Shown here in pieces: positions 34,911 through 42,883 of a DNA stretch of 64,000 nt. The position numbers were made by a program, and so were the translations under genes. Each line of letters opens with the position of its first letter. Position 1 is the first letter of the stretch. The DNA is taken from positions 18,693-82,692 of the forward strand of contig JBGVKV010000063.1 of the NCBI GenBank assembly GCA_045123975.1, in the 5' to 3' direction. The notes under the pieces were generated by a model. That model was not told where the DNA came from. It saw only the letters and a program-made list of their open reading frames with translations, and did no database searches. The DNA is from SIG701 sp045123975. Lineage in GTDB: Bacteria > Bacillota > Clostridia > Oscillospirales > CAG-272.

Positions 34911-35444
34911 TTAGTAATTCTCTTTACGTACTTCGAAGAAGCTCTGGGGATGTACGCATACGGGGCATACGCCGGGAGCCTTCTTGCCGATTACCAGATG
35001 TCCGCAGTTGCGGCATTCCCACATGGTCTCCTCAGCCTTCTCGAATACCTTCTGCATCTCTACGTTGTTCAGAAGGGCGCGGTATCTTTCCTCGTGAGAC
35101 TTCTCGATAGCGGCAACCATACGGAAACGGGCAGCGATAGCCTTGAAGCCCTCTTCCTCTGCTTCCTTAGCGAAGGTGTCGTACATATCGGTCCACTCGT
35201 AGTTCTCGCCCTCAGCGGCAGCCTTCAGGTTGGCAGCGGTGTCGCCCAGCTCGCCCAGTTCCTTGAACCACAGCTTTGCGTGCTCTTTTTCGTTGTTAGC
35301 GGTGGATTCGAAGATAGCGGCGATCTGCTCAAAGCCTTCTTTTCTTGCTACGGATGCGAAGTAGGTGTACTTATTTCTTGCCTGAGATTCGCCTGCAAAA
35401 GCGGTCTGAAGATTTTTTTCGGTCTTGCTTCCCTTGAGTTCCAT
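34911..35444 (-). CDS. rbr: rubrerythrin
   Basis: 177 residues. It reduces hydrogen peroxide in anaerobes. The ferritin-like diiron domain (residues 1-135) has the Glu and E-x-x-H ligands (AGESQARNKYTYFA, ANNEKEHAKLWF, EKSHEERY). The C-terminal rubredoxin-like knuckles are CRNCG and CPVC. The gene lies 31 bases downstream of perR in the same direction, so peroxide should derepress it through PerR. Confidence 0.96.
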   Translation of the reverse strand: MELKGSKTEKNLQTAFAGESQARNKYTYFASVARKEGFEQIAAIFESTANNEKEHAKLWFKELGELGDTAANLKAAAEGENYEWTDMYDTFAKEAEEEGFKAIAARFRMVAAIEKSHEERYRALLNNVEMQKVFEKAEETMWECRNCGHLVIGKKAPGVCPVCVHPQSFFEVRKENY

Positions 35445-35475
35445 GTGTGTTTCTCCTTTAAGTAAAGTAATTATT

Positions 35476-35850
35476 TTATTTATTTGCTGCCGCTTGACGG
35501 CATTTTGAACATTGATAGTGAAGAGTCAGATCATACGATGTAATGTCCTTGTCTGCGTGATCCTGAAGGAAGGTATCGATTCCCTCGATGCGGATGTCCC
35601 GGATCTTACCGCAAGTGGAGCATACCATATGATCGTGGGGAACGAACATCTTGTCGTACCGATCGGGCTGATCCGCAAAGGTAAGACGGACGATGTGTCC
35701 CGACTCGCTGAGATATTTCAGACTGTTGTACACGGTAGCGAGTGCAATGGTGGGCATCTGCTCACGGGCGGCCAGGTATATTTCCTCGGCGCTCAGATGG
35801 GCTTCGCTTCCGCGGACAATGGATAAAATCAGTTCGCGCTGCTTTGTCAT
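35476..35850 (-). CDS. perR: Fur-family peroxide-responsive repressor PerR
   Basis: 124 residues. It has a winged-helix domain (HLSAEEIYLAAREQMPTIALATVYNSLKYL), then a dimerisation domain with the structural zinc site of two Cys-x2-Cys pairs (CSTC, CSKC) and HDHMVC. Coupling to rubrerythrin and the two Per-box palindromes at its promoter support PerR rather than Fur or Zur. The ATG at 35848-35850 has an AAGGAG site; the longer frame would start inside the operator. It is probably autoregulated. Confidence 0.92.
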   Translation of the reverse strand: MTKQRELILSIVRGSEAHLSAEEIYLAAREQMPTIALATVYNSLKYLSESGHIVRLTFADQPDRYDKMFVPHDHMVCSTCGKIRDIRIEGIDTFLQDHADKDITSYDLTLHYQCSKCRQAAANK

Positions 35851-35862
35851 CACGCACTCCTT

Positions 35863-35934
35863 TTGGAATGATTCTAAATATATTATACACAGCACCATGG
35901 CGCTTGTCAATAGTTTTTAGAATAATTCTAAAAA
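35863..35934 (-). promoter_or_regulatory. perR-rbr promoter with two Per boxes
   Basis: The minus-strand promoter is perfect: TTGACA (35905-35910), 17 bases, TATAAT (35882-35887). A perfect 7-1-7 palindrome TTAGAATAATTCTAA lies at 35917-35931, extended to 21 bp (35914-35934), just upstream of the -35. A second copy with one mismatch (35863-35877) lies at or just after the start point. Both resemble the Bacillus Per-box consensus. Confidence 0.9.
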
Positions 35935-36005
35935 ATTTTTTAAGAAGCTATCCGGAGGGAGTTTCATAATCCGGGCACTGTCCCGCAATTTTTCCGCCGG
36001 GATTC

Positions 36006-36034
36006 TTGCAATGCGATAGCGGATGTGATATAAT
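36006..36034 (+). promoter_or_regulatory. promoter of the MutS-like gene
   Basis: TTGCAA (36006-36011), 17 bases, TATAAT (36029-36034). Confidence 0.85.
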
Positions 36035-36095
36035 CTTCATATATTGTGCCCTTGGGCAGGATTTGATGCGGATTCTCCGCAGGGAAGAGGTTAGT

Positions 36096-37721
36096 ATGGC
36101 TGAAATGATCGACGTGTCGGATATCAGTCTGTTGTATCCGGACGGGGAAAGTATGCGCCGTGCCGGTCTGGGAGAGGGCGGTGGGCGCCTCAGCGACGTG
36201 ACGGCGGAGCAGCTGGAACTGTATTATCTGATCGATTTGAAGAGCAGCGATATTGGTAGCTTTTTCACCTGCGACGTGGAAACGATCCGCTACCGACAAA
36301 AAACCTTTGCCGACATGGCAGAGAATCCGGAGCTTTCAAGAGTCCTCTTGAAAATGCTGCCTTTGCTTAATGATATCACCGAATTGCGCCGTATGGGCGA
36401 AGGGAACGGAGATTCCACCGAGTCCTATCTGTACAGCATCACGGAAGTGGAATTGTACACTTCCTTGATGGAGCATCTGAAAAACGGTCTTTTGCCCATT
36501 GCGGATACATTCAAAAGTCCTGCGTTCCGCCGCTTTGCGGATCGGATCCGCCATCTGACGGAGAGTGAGTATTACAGAGAGCTGAACGAAAAGCTGAATG
36601 AGCTGACCAAGCGTGTGCGGGAGATCAAGAGCATCACCGTGGGCGTAAATCTGGATTCCCAGCTTCGCCCCGAGCACGCCGGCGTGCTTTCCATCAATAA
36701 TGAATATTTCAAGTCCGGCGAGATTTTGGATAAGATTCTCCGCCTGGATTTCAAAAACGATGAGATGACCTGTATTGCGTCTCTGGTGCCCTTCCGTCGG
36801 AATCAGAGCGAGAATCAGCAGATGGCATTGTCCTTTGCATTCAATTCCGCCATCAACGAGGTGTTCAAGACCTCCATCCGCTCCTGGCGGAAGGTGGTGC
36901 AGATGTACGTGCTGGAAAACACGGATTTCCTCATTCGTATGATGCCGGAGATCGAGTTCGTCGTGAAGGCGGCGGAATTGATGGCGCGCCTCAAGGCGCA
37001 GGGATGCACTCTCTGCTGTCCTGAGATCCGTCCCATGGAGGAAAAGCAATTTACCGCCCGCAGCCTGCAGAATCCTGTTGTGGCCTTGAAGATCGGCGGG
37101 GAAACGGTTCCCAACGACTTCTCCTTTGATGAGGACGGCATGATCTTCGTAATCACCGGCCCTAACCGAGGCGGCAAGTCTGTGACCACCTGTGCCGTGG
37201 GTCTGGCATTCGTGATGGCCCAGCTGGGCCTGTACGTCTGCGCCGAGAGCGCAGTCATCAGCCCCTGCGACTGCATCTATACCCATTTCCCCACGGGATC
37301 CGAGGATACCATCGACAAGGGACGTCTTGGCGAGGAGTGCGCCCGTCTGAACAGCATCTTTGAAACCCTGACGGAATACGGTCTGGTACTGCTGGACGAA
37401 TCCCTTTCCTCCACCGGCTCCTACGAGGCATCCTACATTGCCGGCGAGGTGCTCCAGGGCTTCTCCATGGCCCGCTGCCGCTGTATATTCTCCACCCATC
37501 TTCACGATCTGGCCGCATCCGTGGATCGGATCAACGGTGAGTGTGTACCCCGCGGCGGCGTGAAGATCGACAATATGGTGGCCGCCATCAACGAGGGCGA
37601 GCGATCCTTCAAGGTCCGGCGAGCCCGCCCCGACGGAAAGAGCTACGCCCGGGACATCGCCGAGAAGTACGGCTTGTCCTTCGACAAGATCCTGTCCCGT
37701 ATTGAAGAAAACCGGAAATAA
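36096..37721 (+). CDS. short MutS-family ATPase
   Basis: 541 residues. The C-terminal 220 residues are a MutS domain V: Walker A as GPNRGGKS (MutS normally has GPNMGGKS), Walker B LLDESLSSTG, and the STHLHDLA switch. The N-terminal part is a helical lever/clamp-like region without the mismatch-recognition domain (no F-x-E motif) or connector. It also lacks the Smr nuclease of MutS2. It is therefore one of the MutS-like proteins of unknown role. It is followed 30 bases later by an Lrp-type regulator. Confidence 0.85.
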   Translation: MAEMIDVSDISLLYPDGESMRRAGLGEGGGRLSDVTAEQLELYYLIDLKSSDIGSFFTCDVETIRYRQKTFADMAENPELSRVLLKMLPLLNDITELRRMGEGNGDSTESYLYSITEVELYTSLMEHLKNGLLPIADTFKSPAFRRFADRIRHLTESEYYRELNEKLNELTKRVREIKSITVGVNLDSQLRPEHAGVLSINNEYFKSGEILDKILRLDFKNDEMTCIASLVPFRRNQSENQQMALSFAFNSAINEVFKTSIRSWRKVVQMYVLENTDFLIRMMPEIEFVVKAAELMARLKAQGCTLCCPEIRPMEEKQFTARSLQNPVVALKIGGETVPNDFSFDEDGMIFVITGPNRGGKSVTTCAVGLAFVMAQLGLYVCAESAVISPCDCIYTHFPTGSEDTIDKGRLGEECARLNSIFETLTEYGLVLLDESLSSTGSYEASYIAGEVLQGFSMARCRCIFSTHLHDLAASVDRINGECVPRGGVKIDNMVAAINEGERSFKVRRARPDGKSYARDIAEKYGLSFDKILSRIEENRK

Positions 37722-37751
37722 GACAACTCTATATATAAGAGGTAAGAAACG

Positions 37752-38228
37752 ATGAATGAAGTATTGAAACTGTTGGAAGATAACGCCCGCCTCAGCGCGG
37801 AGCAGCTCTCCATGATGCTGGACAAGGAATCCGGCGATATCCGCGCTATGATCGATAAGTACGAGCAGGAACGCGTAATCCTGGGCTACAAGGCCATCAT
37901 CGACTGGGATAAGACGGACCGTGAGTCCGTGAGCGCCCTGATCGAGGTGAAGATCACTCCCCAAAGAGATCGCGGCTTCGACCGTGTGGCGGAGAAGATC
38001 TACAACTATCCCGAGGTGGAGAGCTTGTATCTGATGTCCGGCGGCTTTGATCTGGCCGTGATGATCGAGGGTAAGACCATGAAAGAGGTAGCCTACTTCG
38101 TGGCAATGAAGCTGGCGCCCATCGAGGACGTCATCTCCACCGCCACCCACTTCGTTTTGCGGAAATACAAGGACAAGGGCGTTGTGTACGGCGCCGCTCC
38201 CGTGGATGAGAGAGGACAGGTTCTCTGA
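37752..38228 (+). CDS. Lrp/AsnC-family transcriptional regulator
   Basis: 158 residues. An N-terminal helix-turn-helix (residues 1-50: LSAEQLSMMLDKESGDIRAMIDKYE) precedes an AsnC ligand-binding RAM domain (SALIEVKITP, VAEKIYNYPEVESLYLMSGGFDLAVMIEG). The stop overlaps the aminotransferase ATG (TGATG), so it probably controls, or responds to, the amino acid handled by that enzyme. Confidence 0.92.
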   Translation: MNEVLKLLEDNARLSAEQLSMMLDKESGDIRAMIDKYEQERVILGYKAIIDWDKTDRESVSALIEVKITPQRDRGFDRVAEKIYNYPEVESLYLMSGGFDLAVMIEGKTMKEVAYFVAMKLAPIEDVISTATHFVLRKYKDKGVVYGAAPVDERGQVL

Positions 38229-39400
38229 TGATCGACTACGCATCTCTCATTCCCTCCCACGTACAGGATATCAAACCCTCGGGTATCCGTAAGTTTTTTG
38301 ATCTGGTCTCCAGCAATCCCCAGGCAATCTCCCTGACCGTAGGTGAGCCGGACTTTGTTACTCCCTGGCACATTCGTATGGCAGGCATCGACAGCCTGGA
38401 AAAGGGTAAGACCTACTATACCGCCAACGCCGGCCTGGCGGAGCTCCGTCAGGAGATCGCCGCCTATCTGGATCGCCGCTTCGGCGTGAAGTACGATCCC
38501 GTGAAGGAGATCATCGTTACCGTCGGCGGAAGTGAAGCGATTGACGTCACCTTCCGCTCCCTCCTTGCGCCGGGAGATGAAGTGATCATTCCTCAGCCCG
38601 CCTTCGTTTGCTACGAGCCTTTGGCCCGTATGGCAGGCGGCGTGCCCGTGATCATCGAAACCAAAGAGGAAAACAATTTTAAGCTCACCGCCGAGGAATT
38701 GCGTGCGGCCCTGACTCCCAAGACCAAATTGCTGGTTCTGCCGTATCCCAACAATCCCACCGGTGCCATTATGACAAAAGAGGATCTTGTTGCCCTGGAG
38801 GAGGTGCTCCGCGGCACGAACGTCCTTATTCTGTCCGACGAGATCTATGCCGAGCTGACCTACGGTCGGGAGCATTGCTCCTGCGCCGCTGTGCCCGGTC
38901 TTGCCGAGCGCACTGTTCTGGCCAGCGGATTCTCCAAGGCGTATGCTATGACCGGCTGGCGTATGGGCTATCTGTGCGCACCGGCCCCTTTGGCCGCCCA
39001 GATGCTGAAGCTTCACCAGTTCGGCATTATGAGCGCACCTACCACCGCCCAGTTCGCCGCTATTGAAGCCATGCGAAACGGGGATGAGGACGTGCAGATG
39101 ATGCGCGCGGAATACAACCGCCGCCGTCGGTACCTTACGTCCGGCTTGCGTGCTTTGGGTATGCCTTGCTTTGAGCCGGAGGGCGCATTCTATGCGTTCC
39201 CCAATATTTCCGGCTTCGGTCTCACCAGTGAGCAGTTCTGCGAGAGGCTTCTCAAAGAGTTCGACGTGGCCATCGTGCCCGGCGGTGCCTTCGGCGCATG
39301 CGGTGAGGGATTTGCCCGCATCTCCTACGCCTATTCCGTGGAGCATATTTCCAAGGCATTGGACAGAATGGAAGCATTTGTAAAAACTTTGCGCAAATAA
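38228..39400 (+). CDS. class I/II pyridoxal-phosphate aminotransferase
   Basis: 390 residues of the aspartate-aminotransferase fold. It has the Y-T-A-N-A-G-L-x-E-L-R segment, PNNPTGAIM, the LSDEIYAELTY motif, the PLP lysine in SGFSKAYAMTGWRMG, and the C-terminal arginine region FARISYA. The length and the N-terminal LTVGEPDF fit the PatA/AspC-like group, but the amino-acid specificity is open. It is translationally coupled to the Lrp-family gene. Confidence 0.93.
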   Translation: MIDYASLIPSHVQDIKPSGIRKFFDLVSSNPQAISLTVGEPDFVTPWHIRMAGIDSLEKGKTYYTANAGLAELRQEIAAYLDRRFGVKYDPVKEIIVTVGGSEAIDVTFRSLLAPGDEVIIPQPAFVCYEPLARMAGGVPVIIETKEENNFKLTAEELRAALTPKTKLLVLPYPNNPTGAIMTKEDLVALEEVLRGTNVLILSDEIYAELTYGREHCSCAAVPGLAERTVLASGFSKAYAMTGWRMGYLCAPAPLAAQMLKLHQFGIMSAPTTAQFAAIEAMRNGDEDVQMMRAEYNRRRRYLTSGLRALGMPCFEPEGAFYAFPNISGFGLTSEQFCERLLKEFDVAIVPGGAFGACGEGFARISYAYSVEHISKALDRMEAFVKTLRK

Positions 39401-39424
39401 TTGCGAACAAAAATGAAAAAAGGC

Positions 39425-39453
39425 TTGCATTCCGCATTTTAATGTGGTATAAT
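39425..39453 (+). promoter_or_regulatory. promoter of rpmB
   Basis: TTGCAT (39425-39430), 17 bases, and GTGG-TATAAT (39448-39453). Confidence 0.88.
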
Positions 39454-39501
39454 AGGCAATGCTGATTGAATAATGATCCTTAAAGACGGAGGTAATGATA
39501 A

Positions 39502-39687
39502 ATGGCTAAGTGCAGCATTTGCGGAAAAGGCGTTGTTTTCGGCGCTCAGGTTTCCCATTCTCATCGCTCTACCAACAGAATGTGGAAGCCCAACATCAGA
39601 AAAGTCAAGGTAAATGACAACGGCACGCACAAGACGGTTGCTGTATGCACCCGCTGCCTGCGTTCCGGTAAGGTTAACCGCGCTTAA
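39502..39687 (+). CDS. rpmB: 50S ribosomal protein L28
   Basis: 61 residues, complete. It keeps the zinc-binding version with two Cys pairs (CSIC at residues 4-7 and C-T-R-C near 51-54), plus the SHSHRSTNRMWKPNI segment and the V-x-V-C-T-R-C-L-R-S-G-K-V end. A GGAGGT site precedes it. Single-gene transcript with its own promoter and terminator. Confidence 0.98.
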   Translation: MAKCSICGKGVVFGAQVSHSHRSTNRMWKPNIRKVKVNDNGTHKTVAVCTRCLRSGKVNRA

Positions 39688-39724
39688 TCTGATTTTAGCC
39701 TGTGTTTTTCACAGCGGCAGAGAT

Positions 39725-39752
39725 AATCCCACCCATCGGTGGGATTTTTTGC
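39725..39752 (+). terminator. terminator after rpmB
   Basis: 9-bp stem (39725-39733 with 39738-39746), a 4-base loop, and a T-run. Confidence 0.9.
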
Positions 39753-39780
39753 TTTATATCCGGAAAGGGGGAGAGGCATC

Positions 39781-40509
39781 TTGAAAAACTACGTTGCCGT
39801 CATCGGGCAGGGCGGTGCAGCCTATCGGAATGCGTTGGCCGCTTTGTGCGCAGACGTTCTTTTGCTGCCCCCTGCTGAGGGGATGGATCCCCGCGTGGCT
39901 TCCCATCCCGATATGCTGATGACGGTGTGGGGACAGGACGTGGTGATGCCCGCATCCTATGCGGCCCGGGCCGACGTGCGGCCGATTCTGGACACGCTTT
40001 GCCGCCGGTGCGGCGTTCGGGTGATTACCACCGAAATATCCCCCGGGAGTGTGTATCCTCACGACGTGGTGTGCAACAGCCTTCTGTTCGGGGGGGATTT
40101 GTACGGGAAGTTGACTGCCCTTGCCCCGGAGATACGGCAGCTGGCCGTCCGCGACGGACGGAAGGCAGTGGACGTGGCGCAGGGATATGCGGGCTGTTCC
40201 GCTCTCGCGTGCGGAGATGTTTTGCTCACCGCCGATCCGTCTATAAGAGATGCGGTGTGTGCCTGCGGCGGGGACGTGCTGTTTCTCTCCCCGGGCGGTA
40301 TCCGTTTACCCGGGTACGATACGGGATTCATCGGCGGTGCCGGCGGATACGCGGAGGGGCACGCCGTTTTCTTCGGGGACGTGCGCCGTCATCCCGATGG
40401 GGATCGGATCGCACAGACGCTTGCGGCGCGGGGCATCGTTTGTCACTGCCTTGGAGAGAGGGAGTTAAAGGACTTCGGCGGAATAAAATTCTTTTCTTTG
40501 CCGGGCTGA
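39781..40509 (+). CDS. DUF6873-like GME-fold protein
   Basis: 242 residues starting at TTG behind GGGGGAGAGG. The pattern V-A-S-H-P-D-M-L near residue 55, then YPHDVVCNSLLFG, QGYAGCSALACGD, and LSPGGIRLPGYDTGFIGGAGG leading to HPDG, is what I associate with DUF6873, assigned to the guanidine-group modifying enzyme fold. The conserved His-Pro-Asp and the Cys in GYAGCSA could form an active site. No substrate is known to me. The longer frame from 39739 lies in the rpmB terminator and is rejected. Confidence 0.75.
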   Translation: MKNYVAVIGQGGAAYRNALAALCADVLLLPPAEGMDPRVASHPDMLMTVWGQDVVMPASYAARADVRPILDTLCRRCGVRVITTEISPGSVYPHDVVCNSLLFGGDLYGKLTALAPEIRQLAVRDGRKAVDVAQGYAGCSALACGDVLLTADPSIRDAVCACGGDVLFLSPGGIRLPGYDTGFIGGAGGYAEGHAVFFGDVRRHPDGDRIAQTLAARGIVCHCLGERELKDFGGIKFFSLPG

Positions 40510-40510
40510 C

Positions 40511-40539
40511 TTGCGCTTGAGTGAAAAATGTGGTATAAT
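40511..40539 (+). promoter_or_regulatory. promoter of the esterase gene
   Basis: TTGCGC (40511-40516), 17 bases, and GTGG-TATAAT (40534-40539), one base after the preceding stop. Confidence 0.88.
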
Positions 40540-40569
40540 GCGGATAGATTCGCAGAGAGAGGTCATTTT

Positions 40570-41382
40570 ATGAAGCATGAAGTAATCTACCTTCGCCCGG
40601 GTGAGAGCGACGGTACTTTGACTACGTATATCTCCGAGGGGGAGACGGTGGATAAAATGCCGCCCCGTCCCGCGATCGTGATCTGTCCCGGCGGTGGATA
40701 CCGCTTCACCTCAGACAGAGAGGCTGAGCCCGTTGCTATGAGATTTCTTGCGGCAGGCTTCCAGGCGTTTATTCTCCGTTATTCCGTTAAGGAGAAGGCA
40801 CTCTTCCCCCGTCCTTTGGTGGAAGCATCCCGTGCCATCGTTCACGTTCGCGAAAATGCCGAGGCGTATCACGTGGATCCGAGTCGCGTATTCATCATCG
40901 GATTTTCCGCCGGCGGTCATCTGGCGGGATCCCTTGGTACGATGTGGCACGAGGAGTTTGCGAAAGCATCCCCCGATATGGCACCGGGTGCCAACCGCCC
41001 TACGGGTATGATCCTTTCCTATCCCGTGATCAGCGCCGGAGAGTTTGCTCACAGGGGCTCCTTTGCGGAGATATTGGGTGAGAATGTGGATAACGAGGAA
41101 GCACGTCGTGCCTATTCACTGGAATTGCACGTGGACGAGAATACGGTTCCCACCTACATCTGGCATACATGCACCGACGGCACTGTTCCCGTGGAAAACA
41201 CGCTGTTGTTTATGTCCGCCCTGGCGAAAAGCAAGGTTCGTTTTGAGGCACATATTTTCCCCGAGGGACGGCACGGATCGTCTTTGGCAAATGATCAGAC
41301 GTGTTCCGGTATTCCGGAGTTGATCATTCCTGAGGCAATGCAGTGGATCGATGAGGCCATTGACTGGACAAAGAGAGTCTGA
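40570..41382 (+). CDS. alpha/beta hydrolase (BD-FAE/acetyl-xylan-esterase-like)
   Basis: 270 residues. The triad reads as S113 in GFSAGGHLAG, D203 in CTDGTVPV and H235 in EGRHGSS. The oxyanion loop is the PGGGY motif near residue 40. The layout matches small intracellular carbohydrate esterases (BD-FAE or acetyl-xylan-esterase-like). With no signal peptide, it would act on imported acetylated sugars or oligosaccharides. The start has a GAGAGAGGT site. Confidence 0.88.
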   Translation: MKHEVIYLRPGESDGTLTTYISEGETVDKMPPRPAIVICPGGGYRFTSDREAEPVAMRFLAAGFQAFILRYSVKEKALFPRPLVEASRAIVHVRENAEAYHVDPSRVFIIGFSAGGHLAGSLGTMWHEEFAKASPDMAPGANRPTGMILSYPVISAGEFAHRGSFAEILGENVDNEEARRAYSLELHVDENTVPTYIWHTCTDGTVPVENTLLFMSALAKSKVRFEAHIFPEGRHGSSLANDQTCSGIPELIIPEAMQWIDEAIDWTKRV

Positions 41383-41386
41383 TGAA

Positions 41387-41419
41387 AAAGCCGGGCAGAG
41401 GATATCTGCCCGGCTTTAT
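41387..41419. terminator. bidirectional terminator
   Basis: 13-bp stem (41387-41399 with 41405-41417), a 5-base loop. It lies between convergent genes. Confidence 0.9.
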
Positions 41420-41685
41420 TATTCTGTTGTGGTGGTGGATTTTTGGCGGCGCGCGCCGATAAACCGCAGAACTGCCCATACCGCCGCCGCTGCGGCGAAG
41501 GTAATCAAAAATGCGGCGGTCTGTATTCGGGGAGGATATCCCATTCCGTACATAACGAAAGCGGCAGTAGCGGCAGGCAACGTGCGCGCCGGTGCGCCGA
41601 AGGAGCGAAAGTACAAAAGAAGCAGTGCCGCCGCGGCACACATGGCCCAGACCAGGGGCATCAGATCCAGCATGGCAATACGCAT
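41419..41685 (-). CDS. small membrane protein
   Basis: 88 residues with three hydrophobic segments (about residues 6-25, 33-47 and 56-76), many alanines, and a polar Arg/Lys/Thr tail. Not recognised. It lies 35 bases downstream of the next gene to the right on the same strand and just before the shared terminator. A longer overlapping frame (41324-41698) runs through that terminator and has less plausible composition, so I chose this one. Confidence 0.6.
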   Translation of the reverse strand: MRIAMLDLMPLVWAMCAAAALLLLYFRSFGAPARTLPAATAAFVMYGMGYPPRIQTAAFLITFAAAAAVWAVLRFIGARRQKSTTTTE

Positions 41686-41720
41686 ACCGACCTCCCAAAG
41701 GATGTATGCAGTCCGCCGTA

Positions 41721-42350
41721 TCAGTATCCTATGGAGTCGATCTTTAAGGTGCCGCCCTCGCTGGCCAGCGTGAAGATCAGTACACGGGATGCGTCGCTGG
41801 CCACGTCCCGACGGAACGTGCCGTCGTTATCGTAGATGGCGTAGGACACGTAATACACGTAACTGTCCTCCTCCGCGTCGTATTCTGCCTCCTGCAGAAC
41901 GATGTCGTAGATCTTCTGCGGGGAGAAATACGCAAAGGGAAGAGTTCTTTTATAGTATGTGTCCGTGAAGAGGGAATTATACGCTGATGCATCCCCTGCC
42001 GTTACAATTTCAAAATAACGGGCGAAGAAGGCGATGGCCTCCCCTTCCAGCCTGGCGTCTTCCGCCGTTTCCACCGGAACGGTTTCGGCACCGCGACGGA
42101 TGTGGATCCGCCGATCCAATTCCATATAGGCGGCGTCGGTTGTCACGTCCTCATCGGGATGGGGATGCTTGAACTGATCTGCGCGGAGGTGTCCCGTATA
42201 GGTGGGGATGGGGCCGTCCTTTGCTATGGCCGGAAGATTGCCGGAGGAGAAGGATACGGCAGCGCTGACGATGCCGATCAGAAGCGCGATGCCGGCACCC
42301 CAAAGGAGGCGGCGTTGTTTTTGACTCAGAGATTTTGTTTCGTTGGCCAT
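41721..42350 (-). CDS. membrane-anchored protein of unknown function
   Basis: 209 residues. A short basic cytoplasmic start (KQRRLL) leads to one membrane helix (residues 15-34). A Pro/Thr-rich linker follows, then an extracytoplasmic domain of about 120 residues with alternating helices and strands, like an NTF2/SnoaL-type cone fold (FARYFEIVTAGDASAYNSLFTDTYY). That similarity is only a visual impression. The ATG at 42350 has a GAAAGGG site. It is followed by a small membrane protein. Confidence 0.65.
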   Translation of the reverse strand: MANETKSLSQKQRRLLWGAGIALLIGIVSAAVSFSSGNLPAIAKDGPIPTYTGHLRADQFKHPHPDEDVTTDAAYMELDRRIHIRRGAETVPVETAEDARLEGEAIAFFARYFEIVTAGDASAYNSLFTDTYYKRTLPFAYFSPQKIYDIVLQEAEYDAEEDSYVYYVSYAIYDNDGTFRRDVASDASRVLIFTLASEGGTLKIDSIGY

Positions 42351-42530
42351 AAATAAACCCTTTCTTTCAGGACTTCTCCCCGAAAATCCGCTGCCTCCGT
42401 ATATTGAGAAACCTAACTGCATAGAGTATAGCGGAAGTCACTTATACTGTTATTATACAGCCCGGTGTGCGGTATTGCAAGGGAAAGTAGCGGTTTTTTG
42501 TCCCTTGTGTCGGGGAATGTAAAAAAGTCC

Positions 42531-42559
42531 TTGACAAATCAACAACGGCACCTTATAAT
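42531..42559 (+). promoter_or_regulatory. promoter of acpP
   Basis: TTGACA (42531-42536), 17 bases, TATAAT (42554-42559). A 6-bp hairpin (42620-42625 with 42631-42636) lies immediately before the GGAGG ribosome site. The remainder of the 42351-42649 gap shows no gene. Confidence 0.92.
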
Positions 42560-42649
42560 GATACTGTATTGGCAGAAAGTAGTCTGCATAGGAACTTACA
42601 TTATTATAATGATAGGAAAGGGAACATCCCGTTCCCCGGAGGAAACGAA

Positions 42650-42880
42650 ATGTTTGAAAAGATTAAGAATCTTCTGGTAGAAGAGTTGTCCGTTAAAGAA
42701 GAGGATATCACCATGTCTGCGGAGCTGGTAAACGATCTGGGCATCAATTCTCTGGAGCTGGCGGATCTGGTTCTTCTGTGCGAGGAGAAGTTTGACATCG
42801 AGATCGGTGACGACGATATCCATAAGTTCGTAACCGTAGGCGACGTGGTGGATTATCTCAGCACTAAGGCAGAAGACTGA
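42650..42880 (+). CDS. acpP: acyl carrier protein
   Basis: 76 residues, acidic, with the phosphopantetheine serine S34 in GINSLELADL. The usual motif is D-S-L; here the residue before the serine is Asn, a noticeable variant. The rest (EELSVKEEDI, ELVNDLG, EEKFDIEIGDDDI, VGDVVDYL) is typical of a fatty-acid ACP. No fab genes are near. It is followed after 3 bases by a TagA/WecG glycosyltransferase, so it could serve another pathway. Confidence 0.92.
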   Translation: MFEKIKNLLVEELSVKEEDITMSAELVNDLGINSLELADLVLLCEEKFDIEIGDDDIHKFVTVGDVVDYLSTKAED

Positions 42881-42883
42881 TTC

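Noticed and set aside
36336..38243. 635-codon minus-strand open frame opposite the MutS-like and Lrp genes
   Set aside because: Antisense shadow spanning two well-supported genes.
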